From Erythroxylum novogranatense (taxonomy: Eukaryota > Streptophyta > Magnoliopsida > Malpighiales > Erythroxylaceae): DNA of 64,000 nucleotides. Location: the NCBI GenBank assembly GCA_029891385.1, contig CM057234.1, positions 22,430,350 through 22,494,349 of the forward strand, read 5' to 3'. Of this stretch, positions 24,937-36,421 are shown piece after piece (position 1 is the stretch's first letter; every line of letters begins with the position of its first letter). The notes beneath the pieces were generated by a model that saw nothing but the letters and a program-made list of their open reading frames with translations, ran no database searches and had not been told where the DNA came from. The position numbers were made by a program, and so were the translations under genes.

Positions 24937-25966
24937 CTTTAACAAGTTATAAACTCTTAAATCTTCAAATCACTCAAGTTCACACCATCTTTTCTTTCAA
25001 TCCACACCAACGGCTATTACAAGCATCACAAAGATCTTCATCAACTCAAGACTAGAGCTAGGTCTTGGTAGAGAATAAGGAGAGGCAAGCAAGAAACATG
25101 GAAGAGCCTTCTTGAAAGGGATGGAAAGAAGGAACTTCGAAGGAGAAGAAAACCACCAAAGAAGGAGAGCCAATTTTCGGGTGAGAGGAGAGTTAGCTTT
25201 CCAAGATGAGTTATTTGTTTAATAAACCAAGGAAAAATCATGGATGAAAGTCGTAGATGAGTAGGAATAAAAGACAAAACTCATCATGAAAGGGACACTT
25301 GTCCCTAATGGATAAAAATCAATTAGTTAAGTAATCCTCTTTAATTAAGAACATGTATCCCAATTAAGCTTTAAGCCATCATATGCTAATGACTCTTTAA
25401 TAAAATAATTCCTAAAATCATATACTCAATTATCTCTTGCCATTAGGCAATCCCTTTTCAGTACAAAAAAGCTCACTCAGCCAGTCAGTTGGAATTTTTC
25501 GGTCCGAAAATTTCCGGGAATTTCCCCGAATCATTTTTTTGAAAATTACCTAAATTGCCCAAAATTGTAACACATATGACAGTCCACTCCCAATAATTTT
25601 TTAAACATGAAAACCACATTTTCCACTACAAAAACACATTTAGGCCATTTACCGGCGATTTTGTCGGTCCGGGAATTTTCTCCGGATAATTCCAGAAAAA
25701 TTTCCATAAATCCCTAAAAATGTAAAACACTCAATGGCGTACTCCAAATAATTTTTCAAATACAATTATCCCATAAATTTCACAAAAGATCTCAATTTGA
25801 AACCTACGCTGGAAAATGTCATGAATGCATGCTTACCATGTGCAAGTGCAACAAACCATCAATCATAGAGGCGATAAGTTGTATGTTCACGCCGAGATAT
25901 AATTCAATACTCCTAACCCGTCTCAATTTATGATAAGACCCTTCCCATCGGAGATGGGATGTTACA

Positions 25967-26004
25967 ATTCTCCCCTCCTAATAAAAATTTCGTCCGCGAA
26001 ATTT
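25967..26004 (-). other. PPT and pre-PPT hairpin of element A
   Basis: Minus strand: hairpin AAATTTCG-CGGA-CGAAATTT (25985-26004), then TTATTAGGAGGGGAGAAT touching the LTR. Same arrangement as in G, B and D. Confidence 0.9.
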
Positions 26005-29000
26005 CATATACGGTTGATCAGGAAGGCAGGGGAGTCTTTTCGATTAATACCCTCTGTTTCTCACTGATTTCACTACACGACCAAATTCTGTCAATTAACG
26101 GAGATCAAAACAACCAATTACTCTTTTTCCTTTCTCAAACTTTACATGATTTTACTACTTTCTCATGATTACGCGCAATTTGTCACTTTCAATATCAAAC
26201 ACATATATATCGGATCCTAACAATATTTCCTAATTTTAGCTATGAAACACGTTGTGAATCTGAATCATCTTTTAGGTTTTAGCCTAACTTACCAATCCAT
26301 AATGCTATTCACACCACAGTCGCATAGAGGCCACTCCTCACGAATTCAATTTTCCGTAATTACACCTTTATTTCCACCTAAGTACATTGTGGCCGGGGTG
26401 ACACATTTCAAAATATTTCATTTATTACTTAGCAGATTTCGTTATTATCAAACCACAAATCTCATAACATTTGTAACCTCAGTGTGAATCAATTCGATTC
26501 ATTGTCACCATCTTAAATTACTTAACCTATCACTTTATTGCCCTGATCACATAATATAGGGATAACGACTCTTTTTTGGCAGTAAGACCCCTTATACGCT
26601 TTTCGAATGGTGACACCAATATAATGATTGTCATGCCATAATCCCTTTGCACTATTCATCAATCCAAAATACCATTGGTTAATCACACATGTCATCGCTC
26701 ACTTTGATGACTATACTATCAATTGCTTTTCCACAATACTTTTACTCGAACATAACACTTCGATTGTTTCTTATGCTTTCTCGAACCATTTACTTATGAT
26801 CATTTGATTTCCCATTCTAACCTTTCAATTACTCTTTCAATACGCTCTTGCTAAAACATAAAGCTTCGATCATTCCTTACGTTTTCACTAACAGTTCCCG
26901 TAATGAATATCACCCATATTTCTTAATTCGAACTATACCTATCACTTTCCTCAACAAATGGAGTTATCTTCAGTTCTTTGATACGGTTTACAATTTCTAC
27001 ATCCTCACTTGGGTTTTGCCAATCCGCTTTGATGCACACCTACTTTAAAATTCCATAACTAATAATACTTTCTTTTGCCCTTTTGTCGATTCACTATTAA
27101 TACTAATAATACATTAGATTTGATAACCTTATTACCCAAATTTGGATCTTCTGCAATTGAATTTATTTATTTCTTTGTTCAATTCCTTGAATTGCACCAT
27201 TAGCTTAGTTTGGAGTAATCACCACCTGAATCCTTTTCAAATCATTCAAATGCATGAAATAACTCAATCGTTATCGATTTGCATATTCATAGACATTTCC
27301 AAACTATTTCAGACGATTAATGTCTCCAAGCCTTGAGGCCACACTCAATATAACAAATTTCAAATCATCAATCATAATACCGCCCATGGAATCATATTTG
27401 TCCTAAGGTGCATAAAATCACTTTATCCAATTTCCATAGATCACATCAGAACCTTTACTGGAACACTTCAATATAGATAGTAAATTCTTCAAATGTCTCC
27501 TTTATGATCATCAGTCATAACATTCACATGTTTTCCTCAATTATTCTTGTCGATTTGCTAAAACCAGAAAATCTTTGACAATTTATGAACGCATCCAGCA
27601 TTCCATTAGTTCTCATTAATTCCAAATTCCGCATACACATATCTTTTGAACTTTCACATTTTATCAATACCAATATCTTGATTAATTCTCCCAATATCCC
27701 ATGTTCGCATCCTAATTCATCCCTTATTTCACTCTTATGAAACTTGCATGATAACCAATCTCCTCACCTATACCAATGTATCTATTTCTTATGCTTATAT
27801 CCATTATCCACTGCAACACAATTGAGACATGTTCCTTTTCCGTACCCATAGTTGATTCATGTAACTTGTTAATTATAGAACGTCCTCGATGAGGAACAAT
27901 TTTTGTATAATTTGTCTCATCATAACATATTCTGCCACATGTTCCTTACCTTCATTTTTCCACATAACTTAATTTATTCATGATAGATCACTCACTGACT
28001 TGAATAAACAATCGTTATATCGATCTCGTGCTTTCAAAACATAATTACACAAAATATACACGAACCTTTTATCCCCTCAAAGTCGCAATTAATATTCAGT
28101 AATTCTCTTACATAATCGTAACCATCTCATTAACATAATGTACACTCTTTCAAGAACTTAGTTTAGCTCTTACGCTAGAGTCTCTGCCAGATGTAATACA
28201 AATCAGTTACTCTTGATACATCACGAAGATAAATCTCTGAAGAGCACTTAAATAATTTCTTTTCCTCTACTATCTCGCCATACATCACCATAATCATCAC
28301 ATCCTATCTGACAATATATCTTTATAGTCCCATCAATTTGCCCGTTAATAGATCATACTGCTAAGAATACCTTAATTGCATTTAATTCTCGATAACCATT
28401 CTCTTTTTGATACCAGTTCTCGATCATGGGGACCTTACTCTATTCATGTCCCTTATTTTATTCTCTCAAGCTCATTACCGATGCTAACATCTTTAACTGT
28501 ATCACTTCTTTCTCAATTGATCATTTTGAGCATTCTCATGTCTTACTCTCACTCATTTTGAACTTGAGCTACCGTCATTATAATCGGAGCTTATGTAATA
28601 GGCCACCGATTACTTCCTATATCATAATCACGCAAATTATTCATTTATGCTTAATCATTTCACCCATGATGGTAATCCCACTATCAGATATACACTTACA
28701 GTGACAAATGAATGCAGCAACCTTCCTGTATACACCCGTCCTCGTTCGTGAGGATCATATACAATCTCTAGTCATTTACAATTGATCATTATAAGGACTT
28801 TCATTTCTTATTCTAACTCATAAAGGAAAATTTTTTTATTTTTTTTTACAAGACTTCTGGCTAGCAATTATCCATTAACTTATCAATTACAGCTTAACAT
28901 TTTCACTTACCATAGGGCTCCCATAATCAGGTGTGCATTTACTTAGGCAGATCAATTAAACCCGAACAACTTTTTCATCTACCAAGTTCATTGTCTTACA

Positions 29001-29596
29001 TTTCAATCTTTTCATTATTGCATTATACCCATATATTTCCGCACTCAGATCAATATCACAGATATGACATCATTCTTGATTTTGCACTTAAGATATTTTG
29101 ACTCCAGAGCACCAATCTTTATTACTAACGCTCATCACGGTAATCAATCCCAATTGTAACTTCTCTATATCATAGAACACTTTATTTTCATTCACCTTAT
29201 ACACTGGAAATCTTCCCATTATCACAACTCTATTTTCCTCTATGAATTTCCAACTATAATCTTTATTTCTAACTCATATTCAAGGATATACCCAATATAA
29301 CTCCTATATTGTATTTCAAAATATATCCGTCAGTACCAACACACTAAATATTCGTCTGTCTGATCAAACCATACACTCTTTCCTATTTTGCGATATCCAT
29401 TTCTTCCTTTTATCACACTCTAACACATTATCCTTTTTCTCACTTTTTTCTAACCGCTTAAACGACTGAGACATATTTATGCATACTACTCACATACTAC
29501 ACTGGGGATCAGTTGTCACTGTCTGCCGTGACACGACTTAAATGCAAATAACTTGACACACATTTTTTTTGAAAGCCCATGTAAGATTGTACTTCT

Positions 29597-29610
29597 GGGC
29601 TCTGATACCA
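29597..29610 (-). other. primer-binding site of element A
   Basis: Minus strand TGGTATCAGAGCCC, the canonical tRNA-iMet PBS, four bases from the 5' LTR. Confidence 0.95.
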
Positions 29611-30176
29611 CAAATGTAGCATCCCACTCCCACGAGACCCGAACCCGATATCGACGGTGATATCCGAGCCCGAGACCCGTGAGGGTGGTATGCTAGAGCA
29701 GTCAATACAGTTTAAAACCCATCGAGTGCGCAAATATCAGTAAATAATTTGGGCCCGTTCTAATACGAAATCATTTTCAATCAGAACATTATTTCGGTAA
29801 TCAAATTACAATCGGGCACTCAGCAATACCAGTACAAATCTTGAGGAAATACAAATTTACATATAATTCAAAAGACACATATGCAGACGTGAACTGATCC
29901 CGACCTTAACTCTGACTTGCAATCAGTACTCATACTCCCGTGCCCAACGGGGTACTCTTCGATCCCTGAAAAATATTTGCAATGTTGGGTGAGTTTGCGA
30001 ACTCAGTGAGAAACCATCATCGATGGTTCACTCAATTCATGCATATTCAATCAATTTACCAAATATTACATACTATCACAATTCACAAAGGTAAAGCATA
30101 TCACCTTTCATACCATCCATATTTAATCATACCATTTATGCAATGAACATGTGACACTTTTCATTTTCGTTTCGTT

Positions 30177-30379
30177 GTTGTGACCATGCGCCTGAAACTG
30201 TCCTAGTAACGGGCACATTGCGTTGAGCCAGTGGCTCTAAAAATATTGGGCTTGAAGCCCTAGTACATTGAGCTTGAGGCTCTGAATACGTTGGACCTGA
30301 GGTCCTGTGCGTTGAGCTGAAAGCTCTCATATACGTTGGGCGTGATATGCCCTGATACGGTGGCTGCTCCGGTCACAAC
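30177..30379. repeat. hairpin array with closing stem, element A right LTR
   Basis: GTTGTGACC (30177-30185) pairs with GGTCACAAC (30371-30379). Between them lie six arms: TTGAGCCAGTGGCTC, TTGGGCTTGAAGCCC, TTGAGCTTGAGGCTC, TTGGACCTGAGGTCC, TTGAGCTGAAAGCTC and TTGGGCGTGATATGCCC. Arm sequences differ but pairing is kept, which is the pattern of covariation in a multi-branched fold. Confidence 0.88.
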
Positions 30380-31223
30380 TGCCTTTGTATGATCATAATG
30401 TGATGCATGCAATGAACATGTTCCAATTTTCATTTACAAGTCAATGTTATTTGCCATATCTTCGAACTTTTGGTCCGGTATTTCAATCATATACATTTCT
30501 CATTTATTGCATCCTACCATATCACATTGACAGTCACATCCAATGTATCGAAACAAACAATTAACACTTCAATATCAATTTCCCATTTCCTCAGACCTTT
30601 GGTCCGAGATCTCTAATGTAAACATTCACAAACAGTTACACGCAAATAGCACTTCGATAACAAGTTTCCAATACTTCGGACACCTATGGTCCGAAATCAT
30701 TCAAAAGCAAGCACACATAATCCTCCATTATCTCCACATGGCATAACCACATCATTTTCATCACATATAGATTGAGGAACCAACTAGGTTACTCACCTAT
30801 ACTTCCGAGCTAATACTGGAAGTCTCGCAACGTCGGTAGGATGACGTTCCAACTGCGCTCTATAACAAGCAGAGAGGAACCCGATCACTAATTATCAAAT
30901 CCAACTAGTAATAATGCACATGTAAGTGTATAATGCATGTTCATGAGATTTCCGCCCTAAATCTAAATTTTTCCGTAATAAAAATTCAATCTAAAATTAG
31001 AAAACTATAGCCATCGACAAGACTCAATTCGACCCGATCGGTCCAAAATAAATAAAACAAGTGACTATAGAATAATTACCCGGGGCCACGTCAATTTCCG
31101 GTCTAAAAATTTCCAATTTCCCACAAAATGAAATTCAATATTTCACAAATCCGATGCCTCAAGAATCAGGTCAATCGGACATCAGACGGAAAAGTTATTC
31201 ACGAAAGAAATCAAAATTCAACA

Positions 31224-31250
31224 ATATATATAATATATATATATATATAT
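31224..31250. repeat. TA microsatellite, right LTR of A
   Basis: Interrupted TA tract, allelic in position to 23394-23430. Confidence 0.9.
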
Positions 31251-33786
31251 TGCCCTTATTTCCTACTCTTTTTTCCTTTTCTTTAACCGAAATTCAAAAA
31301 TTCATAACATATTTTACACAATTCAGAAAAAAAAAAAAACCATATCTCATTGGAAAGGTAATGAAACCCTCTACAAGTTTCCTTTAGTCCAGAAAAATCA
31401 ATTTCACCCCTAAGGCGTCAAAATCCCAAATCAAGCTCGCTTACACAATCACTTCCCAAAACAGAGCAGTCACCATTGAAATTCACCAGCTTTCATTCGA
31501 GGTAGTCAAAATTATGCAATAAATATGCTCATCAAGATCACAATGTCCTCTACAACTTTTGTGAAACAACCAAAATTTCAATTCCCATGCTAACTAGGTC
31601 AATAATTCACTCAATGTTGCTATCCCTGAAATCATTCAATTTGAGCAGTAAACTTATAACAAGCATAACTCCCTGTACACAAGTCAGAACAATCAGAACT
31701 TTATATCCTTGAAAAGATAAATCCTCAACCTTCAATTCTTCCTGCAATAACCAAACTCCAATTCAGCCTCTAACAGTTTCAAATCTGTTATGCAAGTTTC
31801 TGACCTAATAAGCACTTAACATCACAATGTAGGTTCAGATTTTGAAATTCCATATCTCCCACATCTAATTTCCAAAAATTATAAGCCATATATAATTTTA
31901 AAGATCAATGTGTCATATAGAACTCTTCAGTACATTTCAAACTCCACTTCAATTCAAAAAAATTACTAAAATTCTTCCAAATCCGAATGTGCACTAAATG
32001 TGCCAATCCAACTAGGTTTCAGTCAATACATAAAAATAGTCAACACTAATCAGTCCATAATTCATACTATACATATCGAAAAATTGCAAAATCAGTGGCA
32101 TTAGAAAGATTACTTAATAGGATTCAATTTTCCATCTAATCCATTTGTCCTAATTCCTTCTCAATTAATTCATAAAAATTAGCAAACTCAAGGGTATGAT
32201 TTCGGGTACTATTCATTCCAGTCAAGAACAGCAACTTTCCAAGCCACATTTCACCCTCTTAACATTACAATTGGCCAACACCTATTTCACAAAAAAATGT
32301 AGCTAACATCCCAAAGTTTAAGTGGCCACAAACCTCACCTCATTTTCATTTCTGTAAAATGAGTTATGATTAAAACAGTACAATAGGTCAAATATTCATT
32401 TTTCAACTTTCAACATTAACCTAACTCCTATCACTTCTAACATCAATAACACTTCACTAAGCACCCATTTATACCTCTAAATCAACCATAAACTCATCAC
32501 AACATATACTTATATAATATAGCATAAGTGGCAGCACCTACCCATATTATCTTCCTAAGTTTTCCATTCATCAACCTAGCAAAAACTCCATCCAAACCAA
32601 GCCAAAATCAATGGAACTATAGTCATTCATTCATCCATACATAAGCATATATTTAAACCCATTCAAACCTATTACTATAATGATCAAGTAAATACACAAG
32701 TACTTCCCATGCATGCTTCTAACTACTAAAGAAAGAATACAAACATTAATACTCACCTTTAACAAGTTATAAACTCTTAAATCTTCAAATCACTCAAGTT
32801 CACACCATCTTTTCTTTCAATCCACACCAACGGCTATTACAAGCATCACAAAGATCTTCATCAACTCAAGACTAGAGCTAGGTCTTGGTAGAGAATAAGG
32901 AGAGGCAAGCAAGAAACATGGAAGAGCCTTCTTGAAAGGGATGGAAAGAAGGAACTTCGAAGGAGAAGAAAACCACCAAAGAAGGAGAGCCAATTTTCAA
33001 AGTGAGAGGAGAGTTAGCTTTCTAAGATGAGTTATTTGTTTAATAAACCAAGGAAAATCATGGATGAAAGTCGTAGATGAGTAGGAATAAAAGGCAAAAC
33101 TCATCATGAAAGGGACACTTGTCCCTAATGGATAAAAATCAATTAGTTAAGTAATCCTCTTTAATTAAGAACATGTATCCCAATTAAGCTTTAAGCCATC
33201 ATATGCTAATGACTCTTTAATAAAATAATTCCTAAAATCATATACCCAATTATCTCTTGCCATTAGGCAATCCCTTTTCAGTACAAAAAAGCTCACTCAG
33301 CCAGTCAGTTGGAATTTTTTGGTCCGGAAATTTTCGGGAATTTCCCCAAATCATTTTTTTGAAAATTACCTAAATTGCCCAAAATTGTAACACATATGAC
33401 AGTCCACTCCCAATAATTTTTTAAACACGAAAACCACATTTTCCACTACAAAAACACATTTAGGTCATTTACCGGCGATTTTGCCGGTCCGGGAATTTTC
33501 TCCGGATAATTTCAAAAAAATTTCCATAAATCTCTAAAAATGTAAAACACTCAATGGCGTACTCCAAATAATTTTTCAAATACAATTATCCCATAAATTT
33601 AACAAAAGATTTCAATTTGAAACCTACGCCGGAAAATGTCATGAATGCATGCTTACCATGTGCAAGTGCAACAAACCATCAATCATAGAGGCGATAAGTT
33701 GTATGTTCAAGCCGAGATATAATTTAATACTCCTAACCCGTCTCAATTTATGATAAGACCCTTCCCATCGGAGATGGGATGTTACA

Positions 33787-33994
33787 GTTACCCTTTGTCA
33801 CTTCCATTTGAAAATGGGCAATGCCCTTAACTTGCCTAAAGGTGTCTGGTGTTCAGCCGTGACTTGCTGACATACTAGATACTTACTTACATACTCTGCT
33901 ACATCCCTCTTCATGCCTGTCTACCAAAAATGATCTCTCAAATCCCTGTACATCTTGGTGCTACCTGGGTGCATGGCATAAGGCGCATTGTGTG
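33787..33994 (-). pseudogene. G integrase zinc-finger fragment
   Basis: The minus strand encodes HNAPYAMHPGSTKMYRDLRD, then an in-frame stop where W is usual, then YVSKYLVCQQV and PLGKLRALPIFKWK, ending at VT where element A interrupts. This HHCC zinc-binding segment joins to TMDFLMGL at 21784 across element A, which proves both pieces are one gene. Its upstream continuation is cut by the C LTR at 33995. Confidence 0.93.
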
Positions 33995-34477
33995 TGTAGC
34001 ATCCCACTCTCGCAAGACCCAAACCCGATATCGTGGATGATATCCGAGCCCGTGCCTCACGAGGGTGGTATGCTAGAGTAGTCAAATCCATTCAAAAACT
34101 CAGTAACACATTTTTTTTCTTTTTGAAAGCAATCGAGTGCGCGTATATCAGTAAACAATTTGGGCCCGCGATACGAAAACATTTTCATTCAAAATACTAT
34201 TATAGCAATCATATTACAATACAACATTACTCAATTGGGGCTCTCTGCAATAATAGTACTAATATGCGGAAATACAAATTTACATATAAATCAAAATGAC
34301 TCAAATGCAGACGTGAAACTGATCCCGACTTCAAACTCTGACTCTCTTGCAGTAATCATACTCCCGTTTGTCTAACGGGGTACTCGTCGATCCCTGAAAA
34401 ATATTTGCAATGTTGGGTGAGTTTGCAAACTCAATGAAAAACCATCATCGATGGTTCACTCAATTCATGCATCATAT
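33995..34477 (-). mobile_element. LTR of family C, piece 1
   Basis: Begins TGTAGCATCCCACTC directly in the G integrase and matches the reverse complement of 59650-60126 (element D) at high identity. Contains the acceptor-like TTTTTCAG (34394) and the GAGTTTGCAAACTC hairpin (34419-34432). No PBS follows on the minus strand, so it is not a 5' LTR. Continues after copia 2 at 42307. Confidence 0.9.
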
Positions 34478-36073
34478 TGTTGGATCGGAAAAAGAAAGCA
34501 TGCTTAGTTTGGAGAAACGATAGATTTCAAAACTTTTTAAAAAATCATCTTACAGCGGAAGCAATATATCCAAATCAATATGCTAATCCATACATGATAT
34601 GGTATAAGGATAATAAAACCAAGAACAAGATAAAAGGAATTACCGACTCTTTCGCTTCTGACTTTAAATCCTCGCCGCTATCCTCTCCTTCAGATCCAAA
34701 TCCTTTGCCTTTGAGTCTTTCCTTTAGCAATCTATCTTCTTCCTTGTAGTAGTATCCTCTACCAATTAGATTTACCACTTGTTCTTCAAGGAAAACTAGG
34801 TTAACAAAATCCTTTGGTGGGTAAGGAGAAGAAATATTTGGAGGAGATTTTCTTAGAAGAAGAAGAACCAAAATTGAAACTCTTTCAATTCTTTCACTTA
34901 GGAATTTCGGTTCTCTCTTGCATGAAAAGAGAGAATGTCTAAAAAACATGCAAGAACCCCTTCTTATCTCTCAATTTCGAAATATGCATAAATGGAAAGA
35001 GTGAGAGGCATCCAATGCATCACTTCTTACATTAATTACTCACCAAATAGCCAATAAATGAGACTTACTTCATTTATCTTTAAAATGGCTATTTGAAAAG
35101 ACCATAACCTATAATTGAATACCCATTTCGGTTTTGGCAAGAAGAAAGAAGGAAGATGGTCCATCTAATGCACATCTTTCATCTTTAATCTAATGAATGC
35201 AAATAGGTTACATGCCAACATTAAAAGCCAACCATTAAACCATTTAATGATAAGTTCATAACTCCATTTAATAATGATGAACCATAATAAAGACCATCTT
35301 TATTTAGTATTTTAATGTCAAATGTGTGGTTACACATCTAACCTAACACAATTTCGAAATTGCTTTTCTCCATTTAAAAAATTGTTTTAATATAATTAAT
35401 CTAATCAATTACATTAAACCAAAAAGCCCATTTCTAAATGAACATATGGGCTTCCAATTAACCATTAATTAGTATAAGCCCATCATTCAATTATGGACTT
35501 CTAAAGCCTCCAAACTACTTCTTACTTAGCTTGATAACCTTCCTTAAAGCCAAGTGGTGAATCTTATTGGACTTTGATAATTCAAGCTCCAATAAGCCCG
35601 AAATAATTCATCTCATTGGAATTAATTCTAGCTTATTAAATAAATGTCATTCCACTAAAGACAATTAGTTGAACTCTTGAATTATTAAATATTATGAGAA
35701 TATGTCCAATTGCAAACCCTATTTAGAACCTTATTATAGCCATCCGCACAACAAAGGGTAAAATTACCGTTTTGCCCTTATGTTGGTTTTTCCTTCTAGA
35801 TCTCTCATTTTACTTTATATGGTGATTAACACATAAGATCTCATCTTAGTGTTAAGACTTGATGGGTAGCTAGTCCATCAAACCACGGCACCAGTTTAAT
35901 CACCAAATCTCCTTAAAACATCTGAAGAGATGATAACACTATAAACTCTTTATTTGAGTGAATGTTCTCTGATACATGTTTCAATTAATAATTCCAACAT
36001 GCAGACACTGGATTAATACCCTGTAAAAATCCATTCTGATCATATCAAGAATTATAATGAAACACATATGAGT
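34478..36073 (-). mobile_element. truncated 3' LTR of copia 2
   Basis: About 1.6 kb matching 40195-41801 of the complete LTR. It stops at CATATGAGT and runs straight into pol (ATAGCCTTTAGC); the remaining 500 bp of LTR are missing. Confidence 0.92.
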
Positions 36074-36146
36074 ATAGCCTTTAGCTACCGGAGAAAAAAT
36101 CTCCTCGTAGTCTATACCCTCCTTTTGAGTATAGCCTTTAGCTACC
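36070..36146. repeat. 57-bp tandem duplication at the LTR/pol deletion joint
   Basis: GAGTATAGCCTTTAGCTACC occurs at 36070-36089 and 36127-36146. On the minus strand the in-frame result is VAKGYTQKEGIDYEEIFSPV followed again by AKGYT. The LTR side shares GAGT with the duplication start, so the deletion joint has 4-bp microhomology. Confidence 0.85.
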
Positions 36147-36421
36147 AATCTAGCTTTAAAGGTCTCTACCTTTCCATCTGATCCCCTTTTTCTTTTGTAA
36201 ATCCATTTACACCCTATGGTTTTTAGACCTGGTGGTAGATCTACAAGGACCCAGACTTCATTAGTATACATAGAATCTATTTTCGATTCCATTACCTTGA
36301 GCCATTTTCCTGCATCTACATCATTAATAGCCTGTGTATACGTAACGGGATCTGTTTCTTCTTGGTCTGAGATGGCAATTAAGCCTTCTCCTAAACCCAG
36401 ATACCTATCTGGTTGTCTCAC
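36074..36421 (-). pseudogene. copia 2 reverse transcriptase, N-terminal part only
   Basis: Encodes the linker RQPDRYLGLGEG and RT start with GCKWIYKRKRGSDGKVETFK and ARLVAKGYTQKEGIDYEE, then stops making sense after FSPVA because of the deletion. The palm with the catalytic DD and all RNase H are absent. Cannot polymerise DNA. Confidence 0.92.

Larger units (their letters stand above)
21791..25966 (-). mobile_element. 3' LTR of element A
   Basis: Begins TGTAGCATCCCAC and ends GGGATGTTACA. Closely matches 29615-33786; the differences are concentrated as 1-3 bp indels in the first 500 bp and near 23000. Contains hairpin array, leader-exon signals and a TA tract, listed separately. The remaining stretches are AT-rich and non-coding. 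Confidence 0.95.
25967..29614 (-). mobile_element. non-coding interior of element A
   Basis: 3648 bp, AT-rich, no ORF with recognisable retroviral motifs in either strand. It is nevertheless recognisably related along its length to the interiors of B (47132-50444) and, reversed, D (60127-63917); for example AAGACCCCTTATACGCT and the following block occur in all three. The 14-bp PBS is at its right end and the PPT at its left. Confidence 0.85.
29966..32756 (-). promoter_or_regulatory. putative spliced leader, LTR A (right copy)
   Basis: Minus strand: AAAG|GTGAGTATT opens intron 1 at 32756 (1897 nt, to 30860, ending TTGTTATAG). Exon 2 is 63 nt (30859-30797), ending ATAG|GTGAGTAAC. Intron 2 runs 30796-29966 (831 nt) and ends ATATTTTTCAG|GGATC. 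The hairpin array and the GAGTT-TGCG-AACTC hairpin (29991-30004) lie inside intron 2. Inferred, not shown by transcripts. Confidence 0.5.
21791..33786 (-). mobile_element. element A: LARD-like non-autonomous LTR retrotransposon
   Basis: Two LTRs of 4176 and 4172 bp with inverted ends TGTAGCATCCCA / TGGGATGTTACA flank a 3648-bp interior. TSD GTTAC at 21786-21790 and 33787-33791. PPT beside the left LTR and PBS beside the right LTR give minus orientation. No gag or pol motif is visible in the interior. Very long LTRs plus a protein-less interior fit the LARD class described from Triticeae; membership is by structure only. It split the G integrase gene. Confidence 0.93.
29615..33786 (-). mobile_element. 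5' LTR of element A
   Basis: 4172 bp, TGTAGCATCCCAC to GGGATGTTACA, followed by TSD GTTAC. Better preserved than the left LTR around its hairpin array and leader signals. Confidence 0.95.

Noticed and set aside
25041..25277. 78-aa hydrophobic ORF as a small secreted protein
   Set aside because: Lies in the putative first leader exon of LTR A and the matching stretch of the other LTR is not kept open; no family recognised.
33995..34080. C LTR as a 5' LTR of a minus-strand element
   Set aside because: No PBS follows it; the adjoining sequence is G integrase.
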